Origin: Mesorhizobium amorphae CCNWGS0123
GTDB taxonomy: Bacteria > Pseudomonadota > Alphaproteobacteria > Rhizobiales > Rhizobiaceae
Length of the DNA stretch: 64,000 nucleotides
Direction: 5' to 3'
NCBI RefSeq assembly: GCF_001686985.1
Contig: NZ_CP015318.1
Location: 6,012,001-6,076,000, forward strand
Below, piece by piece: positions 43,580 to 51,847 of this stretch. Under the pieces are notes generated by a model. It saw only the letters and a program-made list of their open reading frames with translations. It searched no databases and was not told the origin of the DNA. A program made the translations under genes and the position numbers. Positions within the stretch are counted from its first letter, which is position 1; each line of letters starts with the position of its first letter.

Positions 43580-44695
43580 ATGCTTTCTGAAGAAATTGAA
43601 AAGGCACAGCGCCTCGTCCGCACGGACGCCTACCAGATGTCGATTGGCGAAATCGTCAGCATGTATGAAACCCGGGAGATCATCATCGACCCGGAATTCC
43701 AGCGGCTGTTCCGATGGGACATCGGGCAGAAGTCCAAGCTGATCGAGTCTTTGCTTCTCGGTATCCCTTTGCCTTCAATCTTTGTGTTCGAGAAAGAAGA
43801 CGGCAGTTGGGAACTGATCGACGGGCTTCAGCGCATCTCGACAATCCTTGAGTTTATGGGACGCCTCCGCAACCCAGAAGGAGGCCAGCATTCTCCGTCC
43901 GTCCTCGAAGCCACGAAGTACTTGCCCTCGCTCCACAATGCGGTCTGGGAGCCGTCCGACCGCATTCCAGAGGTCCCGTTAGACGAGCAGCGCCCTGTTG
44001 ATCGAGCTCAGCAGCTTGCCATTCGCCGCGGAAGGCTCGGGGTCGAAATTCTGAAGCGCCCCAGCGACGACCAGACTAAGTACGACCTTTTCCAGCGGCT
44101 GAATGCCGGAGGCACTCAGGCGAACTCTCAGGAGCTTCGCAACTGCATCATGCTGATGATCAACGGCGACTACTTCCGAGCAGTGAAGGCTGCCGCCGAA
44201 CAACTGCCGTTCCGCACTGTGACATCAGTCAGTGAGGATCAGGCAGAGAGACAGCGCCACATGGAAATGGCCGTTCGCTTCCTTGTCCACACGAACGTTC
44301 CATATGACGGTCGGCTCGACGTGGAGGAGTACATCGACGAAGGCATCGTAAGCCTCGCGCAGGCTGGAAACCACGCACTCGCGACTGACCAGATCAGCCG
44401 GACTTTCCAGCTGCTTGACGAGATCGCAGGCGGAAATGCCCTCCGCAGGTTCCAGAACGGCGGCTATGTGGGGAAAGTTGGTCTTGTAGGACTTGAAGGG
44501 ATCGCGGTTGGTGTCGCGAAGAACCTCGACGCTATCCAGGCGCTCGGCCCGGAGGAGGCCCAGGCGTTCGTACGGACGAGGATGCAGGAGTTTTGGTCGC
44601 AGCCGCAGAGTGCAAACTTCACTTCCCCCGGCCTGCGAGGCACTATCCGCATTCAGCGGACCGTCCCATTCGGTGAGGCGTGGTTCCGTCCATGA
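43580..44695 (+). CDS. DUF262 domain-containing protein
   Basis: A 371-residue protein whose N-terminal 150 residues are the DUF262 ParB-like fold: DPEFQRLFRWD at residues 37-47, ESLLLGIPLPSIFVFEKEDG, and DGLQR at 81-85, a variant of the catalytic DGQQR motif. A further family-like segment is FQRLNAGGTQANSQELRNCI. DUF262 domains occur in GmrS of the GmrSD restriction system and in other nucleotide-using defence proteins. Here the GmrD (DUF1524 HNH) half is not present; instead a HEPN gene starts within its stop. AAGGAA lies directly before the ATG. Confidence 0.9.
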   Translation: MLSEEIEKAQRLVRTDAYQMSIGEIVSMYETREIIIDPEFQRLFRWDIGQKSKLIESLLLGIPLPSIFVFEKEDGSWELIDGLQRISTILEFMGRLRNPEGGQHSPSVLEATKYLPSLHNAVWEPSDRIPEVPLDEQRPVDRAQQLAIRRGRLGVEILKRPSDDQTKYDLFQRLNAGGTQANSQELRNCIMLMINGDYFRAVKAAAEQLPFRTVTSVSEDQAERQRHMEMAVRFLVHTNVPYDGRLDVEEYIDEGIVSLAQAGNHALATDQISRTFQLLDEIAGGNALRRFQNGGYVGKVGLVGLEGIAVGVAKNLDAIQALGPEEAQAFVRTRMQEFWSQPQSANFTSPGLRGTIRIQRTVPFGEAWFRP

Positions 44696-45339
44696 GCAAG
44701 CCGTACACGGTGGCCGACTTCTCAGCGCAAATCACGGAGGACCGCAACTGGCGCATTAAAGAGATCTCAGACCTGAAGGCCGCGATCACGCGCGGGGACA
44801 ACAATCTCCAGCGGGTTCTCCTGCGCGCGTTGGTCACGATTTGCTATGCGCATTGGGAGGGCTATGTCAGGTTTTCGGCAAGGAAATATCTCGAACACGT
44901 CGCGCTGAGACGCTTTCAGTACGGCGAGCTCGACAGGCAGTTCTTTCGGAACTACTTTCTGCCCCGGCTGGCTGCGCTGACGATTTCAAAAGTCAGCATC
45001 GCTGAGCGCTGCGACCTGATTGACGAGATACTCAACTCTTCAGACCGCCGTTTCAGCCGAGTCAACGAGGATTTGATCAATACCAAGGCCAATCTGAACT
45101 TCGACGTCTTCACCGACATCTGTCTAGTGTGCGGCGTACACGCGCAGCCGTTCTCTGAGCAGGCTACGTTCATTGACGTCGTCCTTCTCAGGCGCCGGAA
45201 TGCAATCGCTCATGGAGAGGACACCCTTGTAGCCCTCCCAGATCTTGCCGAAATCACCAACCACACAATCGCGCTAATGCGAGCCTTCGGCGATGCCTTA
45301 GAGAACCATGTCGTTCTTCGGACCTACAAAGCAGCCTGA
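44692..45339 (+). CDS. HEPN-family nuclease (MAE_28990/MAE_18760-like)
   Basis: A 215-residue protein that starts at the ATGA overlap with the DUF262 stop. The C-terminal LLRRRNAIAHGE contains the HEPN active-site pattern R-x4-H (Arg169, His174) that cuts RNA in related toxins and defence nucleases. The N-terminal part (LLRALVTICYAHWEGYVRFSARKYLEHV) matches MAE_28990-type HEPN proteins. These are often found next to DUF262 genes in genomic islands. The two probably form one system. A GTG at 44680 is an alternative start. Confidence 0.85.
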   Translation: MSKPYTVADFSAQITEDRNWRIKEISDLKAAITRGDNNLQRVLLRALVTICYAHWEGYVRFSARKYLEHVALRRFQYGELDRQFFRNYFLPRLAALTISKVSIAERCDLIDEILNSSDRRFSRVNEDLINTKANLNFDVFTDICLVCGVHAQPFSEQATFIDVVLLRRRNAIAHGEDTLVALPDLAEITNHTIALMRAFGDALENHVVLRTYKAA

Positions 45340-45396
45340 CGCAGAGTGATTGACGTATGGGGTTTGGGCCCGAGCGGAGGCCGCGAAATGCGGCCT

Positions 45397-46194
45397 TCAA
45401 AATTTTGCCCGTCGAGGCTCAACGATAGGAGAACGAGGCACGCTACCATCCGTAGAGGCTGGATCATTTGCACTAGGCTGCAGCCCCGATTGCCGTGTAA
45501 GTTCTTCGGCAAGGGCCATCAAATTGAGCGGCGGGTTGCCAGAGCTGCCAAACCTGAAATGGGCATCATCAATGTTGAGGGCTTTTACCAACATCGCCCG
45601 GAGATCATTCTGCGCCCGTGATTGCTGCGATTGAGCAATCATAATTTGCGCCAGAGCGGCCTGAATGTTGTCCTTTTCCTCGGCTCGTGGACCATTGGCT
45701 TTTGGCTCCGCCTGCTTATCAACAGGGATTTTCCGATACTCTGATTCAAGATCGGGCCACCATTTTTCGAAGGCTCCGCTCAACCGCCCTTCATCGATAG
45801 GTGTTGGCGATGCAGCATTTATGTCTTTGACCAATTTCAGGATGCCGCTTCGGTCGAACTTATTGTGCTGAAATTGATTGAGAGGGCTTTGAACGAGAGC
45901 CAAGGCCGGCATATCGCAGAGTATAGGCGCAACTCTTCCAGGCAGAGTGTTTGACAGCGCTCCGGCCTCGAAAAGAACCCACGGCGCTTTGAAGTTGGTC
46001 TCCGTCAAGACGACGATGCCAAATCCGCGCTCACTCAGGTTGGAGGCCAGGGCGTTGAGGCCACGATCTCCAGACGCAATATCGTGGGACGACATGAAAA
46101 CATCTGCGGCTTGTAAAACATTGGGCAGCCAAGCCTTGAGCGCGCCGGCTACCAGCCGACTTTGTTCCCCGGACCAACTGGCAAATATCTTCAT
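45397..46194 (-). CDS. TIR domain-containing protein
   Basis: A 265-residue protein with an N-terminal TIR fold: KIFASWSGEQS (beta-A and box 1), FMSSHDIASGDRGLNALASN (BB loop), IVVLTETNFKAPWVLFEAGALS, where Glu76 is in the place of the catalytic Glu of NAD-cleaving TIRs. The C-terminal part contains a helical stretch (IQAALAQIMIAQSQQS) and a disordered tail. Bacterial TIR proteins commonly deplete NAD or make signalling nucleotides on infection. No partner such as ThsA or an Argonaute is beside it. It is convergent with the HEPN gene, 57 bases away. Confidence 0.85.
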   Translation of the reverse strand: MKIFASWSGEQSRLVAGALKAWLPNVLQAADVFMSSHDIASGDRGLNALASNLSERGFGIVVLTETNFKAPWVLFEAGALSNTLPGRVAPILCDMPALALVQSPLNQFQHNKFDRSGILKLVKDINAASPTPIDEGRLSGAFEKWWPDLESEYRKIPVDKQAEPKANGPRAEEKDNIQAALAQIMIAQSQQSRAQNDLRAMLVKALNIDDAHFRFGSSGNPPLNLMALAEELTRQSGLQPSANDPASTDGSVPRSPIVEPRRAKF

Positions 46195-46254
46195 CCTTCA
46201 CCCCTCCCGCTTGTTTTGTAGCGTACTAGCAGCGCGGGTGAAATAGCCTGCTTG

Positions 46255-46845
46255 TCATGGCGAGGGTTCGCCCCTGGCTTGGTGCTTGATCCGCTGGATA
46301 GTGCCGACGCTCACGCGATGCTTAGCCGCCAAGGCGCGGACGCTTCCGTGGTCGCGGGCAATCGCCTCCTCCGTCGCCTTGGAGACGCGAGGTCGGCCCA
46401 GCTTCTTGCCCTTCGCTCGGGCCGTGTTGAGCCCCGATTTGACGCGCTCGCTGATCATCGCGCGCTCGAATTCAGCGAAAACACCCATCATCTGAAACAT
46501 GGCCTTCCCAGCCGGGGTGGTCGTGTCGATGCCCTGCTGGTGGAGGAAAAGGTCGACGCGGAGGGCGTGAAGGTCCGAGAGAAAGGCAACGAGGCCCTGG
46601 AGGGAGCGGCCCAGCCGGTCGACGCTCCACGTCATCACGACGTCGAAGCGCCGGCGGGCGGCGTCTTTGCAGAGGGCGTCGAAGGCGGGGCGCTTGTCCC
46701 GCCCCTTCGCCCCGCTAACGCCGTGGTCGCGGTAGACCTCGACAATGCTCCAGCCGGTGCGGCCCGCGACCTCCCGCAGTTCGCGCTCTTGTCGGTCGGT
46801 GGTTTGCTGGTCTGTGGATACGCGAAGGTAGAGTGCGGCCCTCAT
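46255..46845 (-). CDS. serine recombinase (resolvase/invertase family)
   Basis: A 196-residue small serine recombinase: catalytic Ser10 in LYLRVSTDQQT, the Arg-rich VDRLGRS near residue 75, the FAEFERAMISERVKSGL helix and a C-terminal HTH_7-type DNA-binding domain (SVRALAAKHRVSVGTIQRI). Length and layout match Tn3-type resolvases and invertases. Direct repeats of TAGCGTTC (46845-46852 and 46871-46878, 26 bases apart) precede it and may be part of its site. It could be a leftover of a transposon or a resolution system of the island. Confidence 0.92.
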   Translation of the reverse strand: MRAALYLRVSTDQQTTDRQERELREVAGRTGWSIVEVYRDHGVSGAKGRDKRPAFDALCKDAARRRFDVVMTWSVDRLGRSLQGLVAFLSDLHALRVDLFLHQQGIDTTTPAGKAMFQMMGVFAEFERAMISERVKSGLNTARAKGKKLGRPRVSKATEEAIARDHGSVRALAAKHRVSVGTIQRIKHQARGEPSP

Positions 46846-46932
46846 AGCGTTCGCCCTTTCGACATGAGCCTAGCGTTCAACTAGACGGCGCGCTTTTCGC
46901 GAGCCGCCCAGCAGAACGTTGGCGATGCGCCG

Positions 46933-47418
46933 TTAGATGGTCAGTTCGAACTCGGTCGCGGCTTTCGCGGCAAGCGATGCCTCATGGGCAGTCCGGGCTT
47001 GGGCGTCGAGACGGTCGCGTCTCGTGGTGGGAAGCCCTGTGAAAAGCCCCATGAGGAACTTGTTCCGGTCTTTCGCGTCGGTCTGCTCATACCGGGCCTT
47101 ATTGTCGGGGCTGAGCGCATTGCGGACCATCTGGCGGATAAACCGAACGTGCGGTTCTTCGGCTGGGCCAGCCGTTCGCCCAATGGCCCCCTCGATCAGC
47201 CGTTTGCGTTTGGCGTCGAAAGCGGCGCTGGCCGCCTCCTGGCTTTTCGCGCCCGCGTATGCGTCCTGAAGGGACTGGAGCGCGAAGCCCATGAGGTACT
47301 CAACCGAGGCGTCTGGAAGGGCTTGGCCGTCGAGCGTCCATTTACCTTTTTCGACGGCCAAGGTTGCCTCGCCCAGATGGCCAAACTCGCGATGTGAAAA
47401 CGTGCGCATGACTTGCAT
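46933..47418 (-). CDS. hypothetical island protein
   Basis: A 161-residue, Ala-rich, charged protein (MQVMRTFSHREFGHLGEAT, then VEYLMGFALQSLQDAYAGAK, KFLMGLFTGLPTTRRDRLDAQ). CGGAGAT precedes the ATG at a normal distance. I do not recognise a domain. It is transcribed towards the recombinase and may be co-expressed with it, with an 87-base gap. Confidence 0.65.
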   Translation of the reverse strand: MQVMRTFSHREFGHLGEATLAVEKGKWTLDGQALPDASVEYLMGFALQSLQDAYAGAKSQEAASAAFDAKRKRLIEGAIGRTAGPAEEPHVRFIRQMVRNALSPDNKARYEQTDAKDRNKFLMGLFTGLPTTRRDRLDAQARTAHEASLAAKAATEFELTI

Positions 47419-47945
47419 AGGTGTATCTCCGTTCGATGGTGCGGCTGAACCGCGTTAAGTGACTGAATTTACTCAATGAATGTCGCTCCACTGGTGTGTG
47501 GCAGTCAAGCGCTTTTGTGCGAAAAACAAATGGTTTTTGAACGCAAAATTGGGCTGCGGAAACGCCCGGATTTCCGGGCTTCCGACGCGGGCATTTCGGA
47601 GGGGTTTTTTGAACACGCAAAGTGCGGCTGCGTAGCGGATCGGAGGCCTGGGATATGGCCCATCGCGGGCGGGCGCGGATCGTGGTGGATGGCGGACCGG
47701 GCGACCGTGTGCGACGTGGCCGTGGGGCGGGCCGTGGACGCGCGTTCACGTCATGGCGCACCGGATAACCGGCCCAATCCGGGCGCGCGTTGTCGGGCAT
47801 TTGCGGGCGATTGAATACGTATGGCTTTTGACCCCCCACCCCCCTCGTTCTTTTCGCCGCGCGGAGGGGTTTCGCTGATGCCGCCCCCCGGCATCCCCCG
47901 CACCATGTCCCTCGCAAATTTTGTGCGAATTTCTAGTACATCCGA
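47419..47945. other. 527-base stretch without a supported gene
   Basis: G/C-rich DNA between the hypothetical gene and the nuclease gene. It contains two imperfect copies of a GTTTTTGAAC-GCAAA-GGCTGCG unit (47533-47558 and 47604-47632) and a GCCCGG-attt-CCGGGC hairpin (47564-47579). Long frames exist (for example 47342-47917 on the minus strand), but their Arg/Pro-rich composition looks spurious. Confidence 0.5.
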
Positions 47946-49766
47946 TTAAACAGCAGGCCGATCCTTAGAGCCGTCGACTAGGACGCTGACGTAGGCAATC
48001 AACTCCGCAAGGTCCTCCTTGCCTGTCACGCTAGCCATTCGGGTTTTCAGCAATTCAAGAGAGTGAACCTTCTTCGCAAATTCGAAGCGTTGTTCGCTTA
48101 CTTCTGAACACACCCGCTTGATAAGTTTGGCCGCGTCGACTTTGGCAAGCCACTGCGGATCGGACAAATTGCCCTTGAAAATGTCGGCAGCTTTGAATTC
48201 TTTTTCGCCGCCCAGCGCGACGAGGCGTTCTTCAATCCGCTTGTGCAACTCGTCAAACTGTAGGCCCGGAACGTGCGCAACCACCAGCGTGGCGATTGCA
48301 GCCGATTCTATTAGATAGCACTCGAAGTGCCGGCGCGGGAGCAAATGGACATGCCCACCTGATCGCCGCAACAAATCCTCTTTATTGCGCTCTGACAGGT
48401 CCTCGGAATCGAAGCCGAAGGTCACGGATTTGACCAGAGGCGCAGCTGCGCTGCTAAGGCGATTATATATTTCCAGTACCAACTCCAGTCGTGTTCCTGT
48501 TTGGCTAAAATCTCCGGTGGCAATCACCGGCACGAACATTGTTGAGCGCGGCATTGGGCCAACGGAATTTGTATAAATGTAGGGAAAACATAGTTCCTCG
48601 GTCGGACCTTCGATCCAGATAATTCGATCGACTGCGAAAACGTCGGTCATCGAGATTCCAAGCTGGCCCGTCACCTGGCGTAAATCCTCCAACCTGCCGA
48701 GATCGACCGGTGAGATCGAGGATTCAAAACCTGACTTTCGAACAAAATGAACAGTCGATGGTGAACTCGCGCTTAGAACCTCGGGCGAGTGAGTGGAAAT
48801 AATATATTGATGTTGCGGATAGTTTGTCTGAAGAATTCGTAAGAGAGTTTTAGCCGCAGCAGGATGTAAGAAGCTGCTTATCTCGTCGATAATGATAACT
48901 GCCTCGTCGAGGGTCATCGCGACTGTTAGGATGGCAATGGCTTGGGCGACTCCGGTGCCGGAATTGTTCAGACCAACGCTTAATTCTGGATGCTCCTGCT
49001 CGTCTATTGGCCATACCAAGATTTCTAGATCGTTCTGCTCTGTTGGGCGGACGCTCAGGTTGCGGATCGTAGAGAAGATCTCTCGGATGTGGGCTACCAG
49101 CCTTGCGAAAACTGCCGCACGCTCGCCCTGAATTCGATTGAGCACCGCCGGCAAATTATCCGCCGAGCTATTGAGACGATCCGGATAGCCAAACTCCGAG
49201 CGCCCTAAGCCAAAACGCTGAGCGTCGAACATAAAAACGTAGTCTTGCCAAACTGAATTTACCAGATCGTGTGTATTGTCAGCACTAATTCGACCAGGTA
49301 TATAACTTATTCTTCCAGAGTTCGTACCAAATAAAACTCTCGTCTCAGTTGAATTCGGCTTAAACTTGAACGGGAGGTTCCATATTGGCTGTGCATTTCC
49401 TTGCTTTTGAATTTTCAAATTATTTGACGGTGAAGATAGAAATTCGTCCATCATTCTTTGTGCAGATGAAACGTCAGCGGACGCGATTTCCCAATATACG
49501 CTCGAAAGATGCTTAAGCCATGAGCTCTTTATGTCTTCCCCACCAATTGATACATCTAACTCAAGATGCGAATAACCTAGCCGTTCAGGTCGAAATTCGC
49601 GCGGGCTCCTATGAGGAGAATTGCCGAGTTGGAATAGCGAACGGAGAATGGCGCTCTTGCCGGCGTTGTTCTCACCGACAATAATGTTGATCCCCGGTTT
49701 CAAATCGACCGGACCAGTATCTGAAAAGCTGCTGTAGTTAGAAAGCTGAAAACGATCGATCCGCAC
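47946..49766 (-). CDS. OLD-family ATP-dependent endonuclease (AAA + TOPRIM-like)
   Basis: A 606-residue protein, GTG start with GAGGGG ahead. The SMC/OLD-type ATPase is split: Walker A GENNAGKS at residues 31-38, a signature-like NNSGTGVAQAIAIL near 267, Walker B IIIDE at 291-295 and ISTHSPE at 323-329. The C-terminal ~230 residues look like the TOPRIM nuclease, with IEGPTEE around 386 and FGFDSEDLS later. This layout fits class 1 OLD nucleases, which act against phages in P2 and P4 systems. No UvrD-like GajB partner is present. The gene is visibly more A/T-rich than its surroundings, indicating separate acquisition. Confidence 0.82.
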   Translation of the reverse strand: MRIDRFQLSNYSSFSDTGPVDLKPGINIIVGENNAGKSAILRSLFQLGNSPHRSPREFRPERLGYSHLELDVSIGGEDIKSSWLKHLSSVYWEIASADVSSAQRMMDEFLSSPSNNLKIQKQGNAQPIWNLPFKFKPNSTETRVLFGTNSGRISYIPGRISADNTHDLVNSVWQDYVFMFDAQRFGLGRSEFGYPDRLNSSADNLPAVLNRIQGERAAVFARLVAHIREIFSTIRNLSVRPTEQNDLEILVWPIDEQEHPELSVGLNNSGTGVAQAIAILTVAMTLDEAVIIIDEISSFLHPAAAKTLLRILQTNYPQHQYIISTHSPEVLSASSPSTVHFVRKSGFESSISPVDLGRLEDLRQVTGQLGISMTDVFAVDRIIWIEGPTEELCFPYIYTNSVGPMPRSTMFVPVIATGDFSQTGTRLELVLEIYNRLSSAAAPLVKSVTFGFDSEDLSERNKEDLLRRSGGHVHLLPRRHFECYLIESAAIATLVVAHVPGLQFDELHKRIEERLVALGGEKEFKAADIFKGNLSDPQWLAKVDAAKLIKRVCSEVSEQRFEFAKKVHSLELLKTRMASVTGKEDLAELIAYVSVLVDGSKDRPAV

Positions 49767-49876
49767 AGGCGCGCCCCTCCCTCACCGAGGAGCACCCAAT
49801 CATCATACCATTCGCGGCACAATGGTCGATAAGAACCAACGCGCGGGATCAAGCACGTATATCAATTATCGCAAAC

Positions 49877-51124
49877 TTATGCGCTGACTCGGTTCGGTGT
49901 TGGCGCCGTGCCGCAATATCCTGCCCATGCGGTCATCAGCCGACGACGCTTGTCGAGCATATCGCCGCGCTGATACGCGGCCTCGGTTTTATCCGACAGC
50001 ACGTGAGCCAATGCGGCCTCCGCGATTTCGCGAGGGAAGTTTGAACGTTCCGCTGCCCAATCGCGGAATGTGGAGCGGAAGCCGTGAACGGTCAGGCCCT
50101 CTATCCCCTTCATGCCGCGCAGCAGTTCCAGCATCGCCATGTTGCTGAGCGGCTTCTTGGGTCGTGCGCCCGCGAACATGTAAGGGCTGCCGGCCTCTCG
50201 CGGCAGCGCCTTCAGAATGGCGATCGAGCGATCTGACAGCGGTACGCGGTGCGCACGGTCTGCCTTCATGCGCTCGGCAGGGATGGTCCAGAGTTTCTTC
50301 TCGAAATCGAACTCGCCCTCGGTCGCACCGATAGCCTCGCCCGTCCGCACGGCGGTCAGGATCGTGAACTCAAGCGCGCGGGCTGAGATGCTGTCCATCG
50401 CCCGGAGCCGCTTCATGAACGCGGGCAACTCGGCGTAGGGCATCGCCGCGTGATGTTCGACCTTTGCAACCTTCGACCGGGCCGGTAGGAGCTTGTCGAG
50501 GTGGCCGCGCCACCGGGCCGGATTGTCGCCGCTGCGATAGTGGCGGGCCTTCGCCCAATCCAACACCATCTCGACGCGGCCCCGGACTCGGCTGGCCGTC
50601 TCCGTCTTCGTTGTCCAGATCGGCTCAAGAATTTGCGTGATGTGAGCGGTCTCGACCTTCGCCACCGGCAGATCGCCGATGACCGGCCAAGCGTAGGTCT
50701 CAAGTGTGTTCTTCCACTGCTCCGCATGCTTCGCATTCTTCCACCCCGCCGAGTGGGCCGCGATGTAGCGCTCGGATGCCTGCTTGAACGTGACACGCTT
50801 AGCATCGTCCGCTCGGAGAGCAGCGGTGCGCTCGCGACGGTCCTCGATTGGGTCTTTGCCGTCCGTAACCAGTTGCCGTGCGGCCCTCGCCCTTTCCCGC
50901 GCCTCTTTCAGGTTGAAGGTCTGGACGTCACCCAGCCCCATGTATCGGGCCTTGCCGGCGAGCATGAAGCGGAACAGCCAGGACTTGGTGACGTCCCCTT
51001 CCTCGGCCACCTTCGAAGTGCTCTTGGCGACTTGCAGATATAGCCCGCCCCCATCACCATACGTGCCCGGCTTGGTTTTCTTCGCCACCTCGATGGCGCT
51101 CAGTTTGTTGATTGTCCTCGGCAT
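49877..51124 (-). CDS. int: tyrosine-type integrase (P4-like, DUF4102 N-domain)
   Basis: A 415-residue integrase. The N-terminal DUF4102 domain (KLSAIEVAKKTKPGTYGDGGGLYLQV) is that of P4-like island integrases. Catalytic residues are visible: Arg260 (TAVRTGE), His347 and Arg350 (HGFR), His374 and Tyr384 (AAYQRGD). I start at the ATG at 51124, just before MPRTINKLS; the open frame extends to 51190. The start is 183 bases from the internal att copy at 51307. It should catalyse insertion at and excision from the tRNA-Ser 3' end. Confidence 0.94.
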   Translation of the reverse strand: MPRTINKLSAIEVAKKTKPGTYGDGGGLYLQVAKSTSKVAEEGDVTKSWLFRFMLAGKARYMGLGDVQTFNLKEARERARAARQLVTDGKDPIEDRRERTAALRADDAKRVTFKQASERYIAAHSAGWKNAKHAEQWKNTLETYAWPVIGDLPVAKVETAHITQILEPIWTTKTETASRVRGRVEMVLDWAKARHYRSGDNPARWRGHLDKLLPARSKVAKVEHHAAMPYAELPAFMKRLRAMDSISARALEFTILTAVRTGEAIGATEGEFDFEKKLWTIPAERMKADRAHRVPLSDRSIAILKALPREAGSPYMFAGARPKKPLSNMAMLELLRGMKGIEGLTVHGFRSTFRDWAAERSNFPREIAEAALAHVLSDKTEAAYQRGDMLDKRRRLMTAWAGYCGTAPTPNRVSA

Positions 51125-51306
51125 CAGGTCCACCCCAGCAACATGCGCTTCCACATGACGGAATGTACCTACAATCCAACCCACAAACAAGCATTGGATT
51201 TGGCCGGAATTGGGCAGACCTATTCGGAACGATCCGGGCTGCTATCGTGATGGTTTTATTGAGCTTTCGGAACTCGGCGGAACTGGGCGAGAGTGCGGCG
51301 GACGGA

Positions 51307-51320
51307 CGCTCTCTCCGCCA
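51307..51320 (+). repeat. internal att core (attR of island 1 / attL of island 2)
   Basis: CGCTCTCTCCGCCA, identical over 14 bases to the tRNA-Ser 3' end. It lies between the intact integrase and the start of a second, truncated integrase, as expected where two elements joined in tandem at one tRNA. Confidence 0.75.
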
Positions 51321-51424
51321 GCCTTGCCTTAAGGCTTTGATTCCCCAAGAAAACCCTTGTGTTGCAAGGACTTCAGCCCCAAATGGTGCTACAACGCCTG
51401 CTACAAACGGGGTTCACCAGCACC

Positions 51425-51691
51425 ATGAAATACGTCCATTTCCAACGCGGCCGATATGTCGTCCGCGTCACGGTGCCGCTCGAACTTCGTGGGATCATCG
51501 GCAAGCGCGAACTGGTCGCACCGCTCGACGCCGACAAGCGATCGGCACAACGGGCGGCGCTCTGCATCATCAATGGCTTTCTGGCGACGATCGATGACGC
51601 CCATGCAAAGTTCGCCGCGACCAGACCGACCATCACCAGCGCGGCCAAGGCGCACTACCAACAACGAAGCGATCTTTGTCGAATGGTCTGA
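51425..51691 (+). pseudogene. N-terminal fragment of a second site-specific integrase
   Basis: 88 residues beginning KYVHFQRGRYVVRVTVPLELRG, the typical N-terminus of the DUF6538-type tyrosine recombinases that sit next to tRNA attachment sites in rhizobia. The arm-binding and catalytic domains are missing; the frame stops at 51691. The fragment starts 105 bases after the internal att core and reads away from it, as a left-end integrase would. I therefore regard it as a decayed integrase of element 2. Confidence 0.75.
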
Positions 51692-51745
51692 CGACCAGGA
51701 GATCAGGCGCGACGCAGCTTGAGATCGGACCCGTCGTAAACAAAG

Positions 51746-51772
51746 GAGCGCCCATACGGGGCGCTCTCTTCA
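51746..51772 (+). terminator. intrinsic terminator
   Basis: GAGCGCCC (51746-51753) pairs with GGGCGCTC (51759-51766) over a 5-base loop, followed by TCTTCATTTGTTT. It would stop transcripts from the integrase fragment before the next gene. Confidence 0.65.
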
Positions 51773-51847
51773 TTTGTTTATCCCGTCTGCGCCCTTCCTT
51801 TCCTCCTGCCGTTCAAGCAATATCACCGCGCAACAGCAGGGCCTTTT

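Larger units (their letters stand above)
38245..51320. mobile_element. integrated island 1 (P4/phage-satellite-like, with defence cargo)
   Basis: It is bounded by the tRNA-Ser end (38244) and an internal copy of the tRNA tail (51307-51320). It contains an AlpA regulator, a VapE-type primase/ATPase, an iteron-like repeat block and a tyrosine integrase located beside the right boundary, but no phage structural or conjugation genes that I can see. Cargo between vapE and the integrase includes DUF262-HEPN, TIR, serine recombinase and OLD-like genes. The set resembles P4-like satellites or phage-inducible islands; helper dependence is inferred. Confidence 0.78.

Noticed and set aside
43580..45339. 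Complete GmrSD restriction system
   Set aside because: The DUF262 part is present, but the DUF1524 HNH nuclease domain is not; the partner is a HEPN protein.
45397..46194. Thoeris ThsB
   Set aside because: No ThsA (SIR2/SLOG or Macro) gene nearby, and the C-terminal extension is not typical.
47342..47917. 191-codon minus-strand frame before the OLD-like gene
   Set aside because: Arg/Pro-rich, no start signal, overlaps the better-supported gene at 46933-47418; probably spurious.
47946..49766. Gabija GajA of a GajAB system
   Set aside because: No UvrD-like helicase gene lies on either side, so only a lone OLD-like protein is supported.
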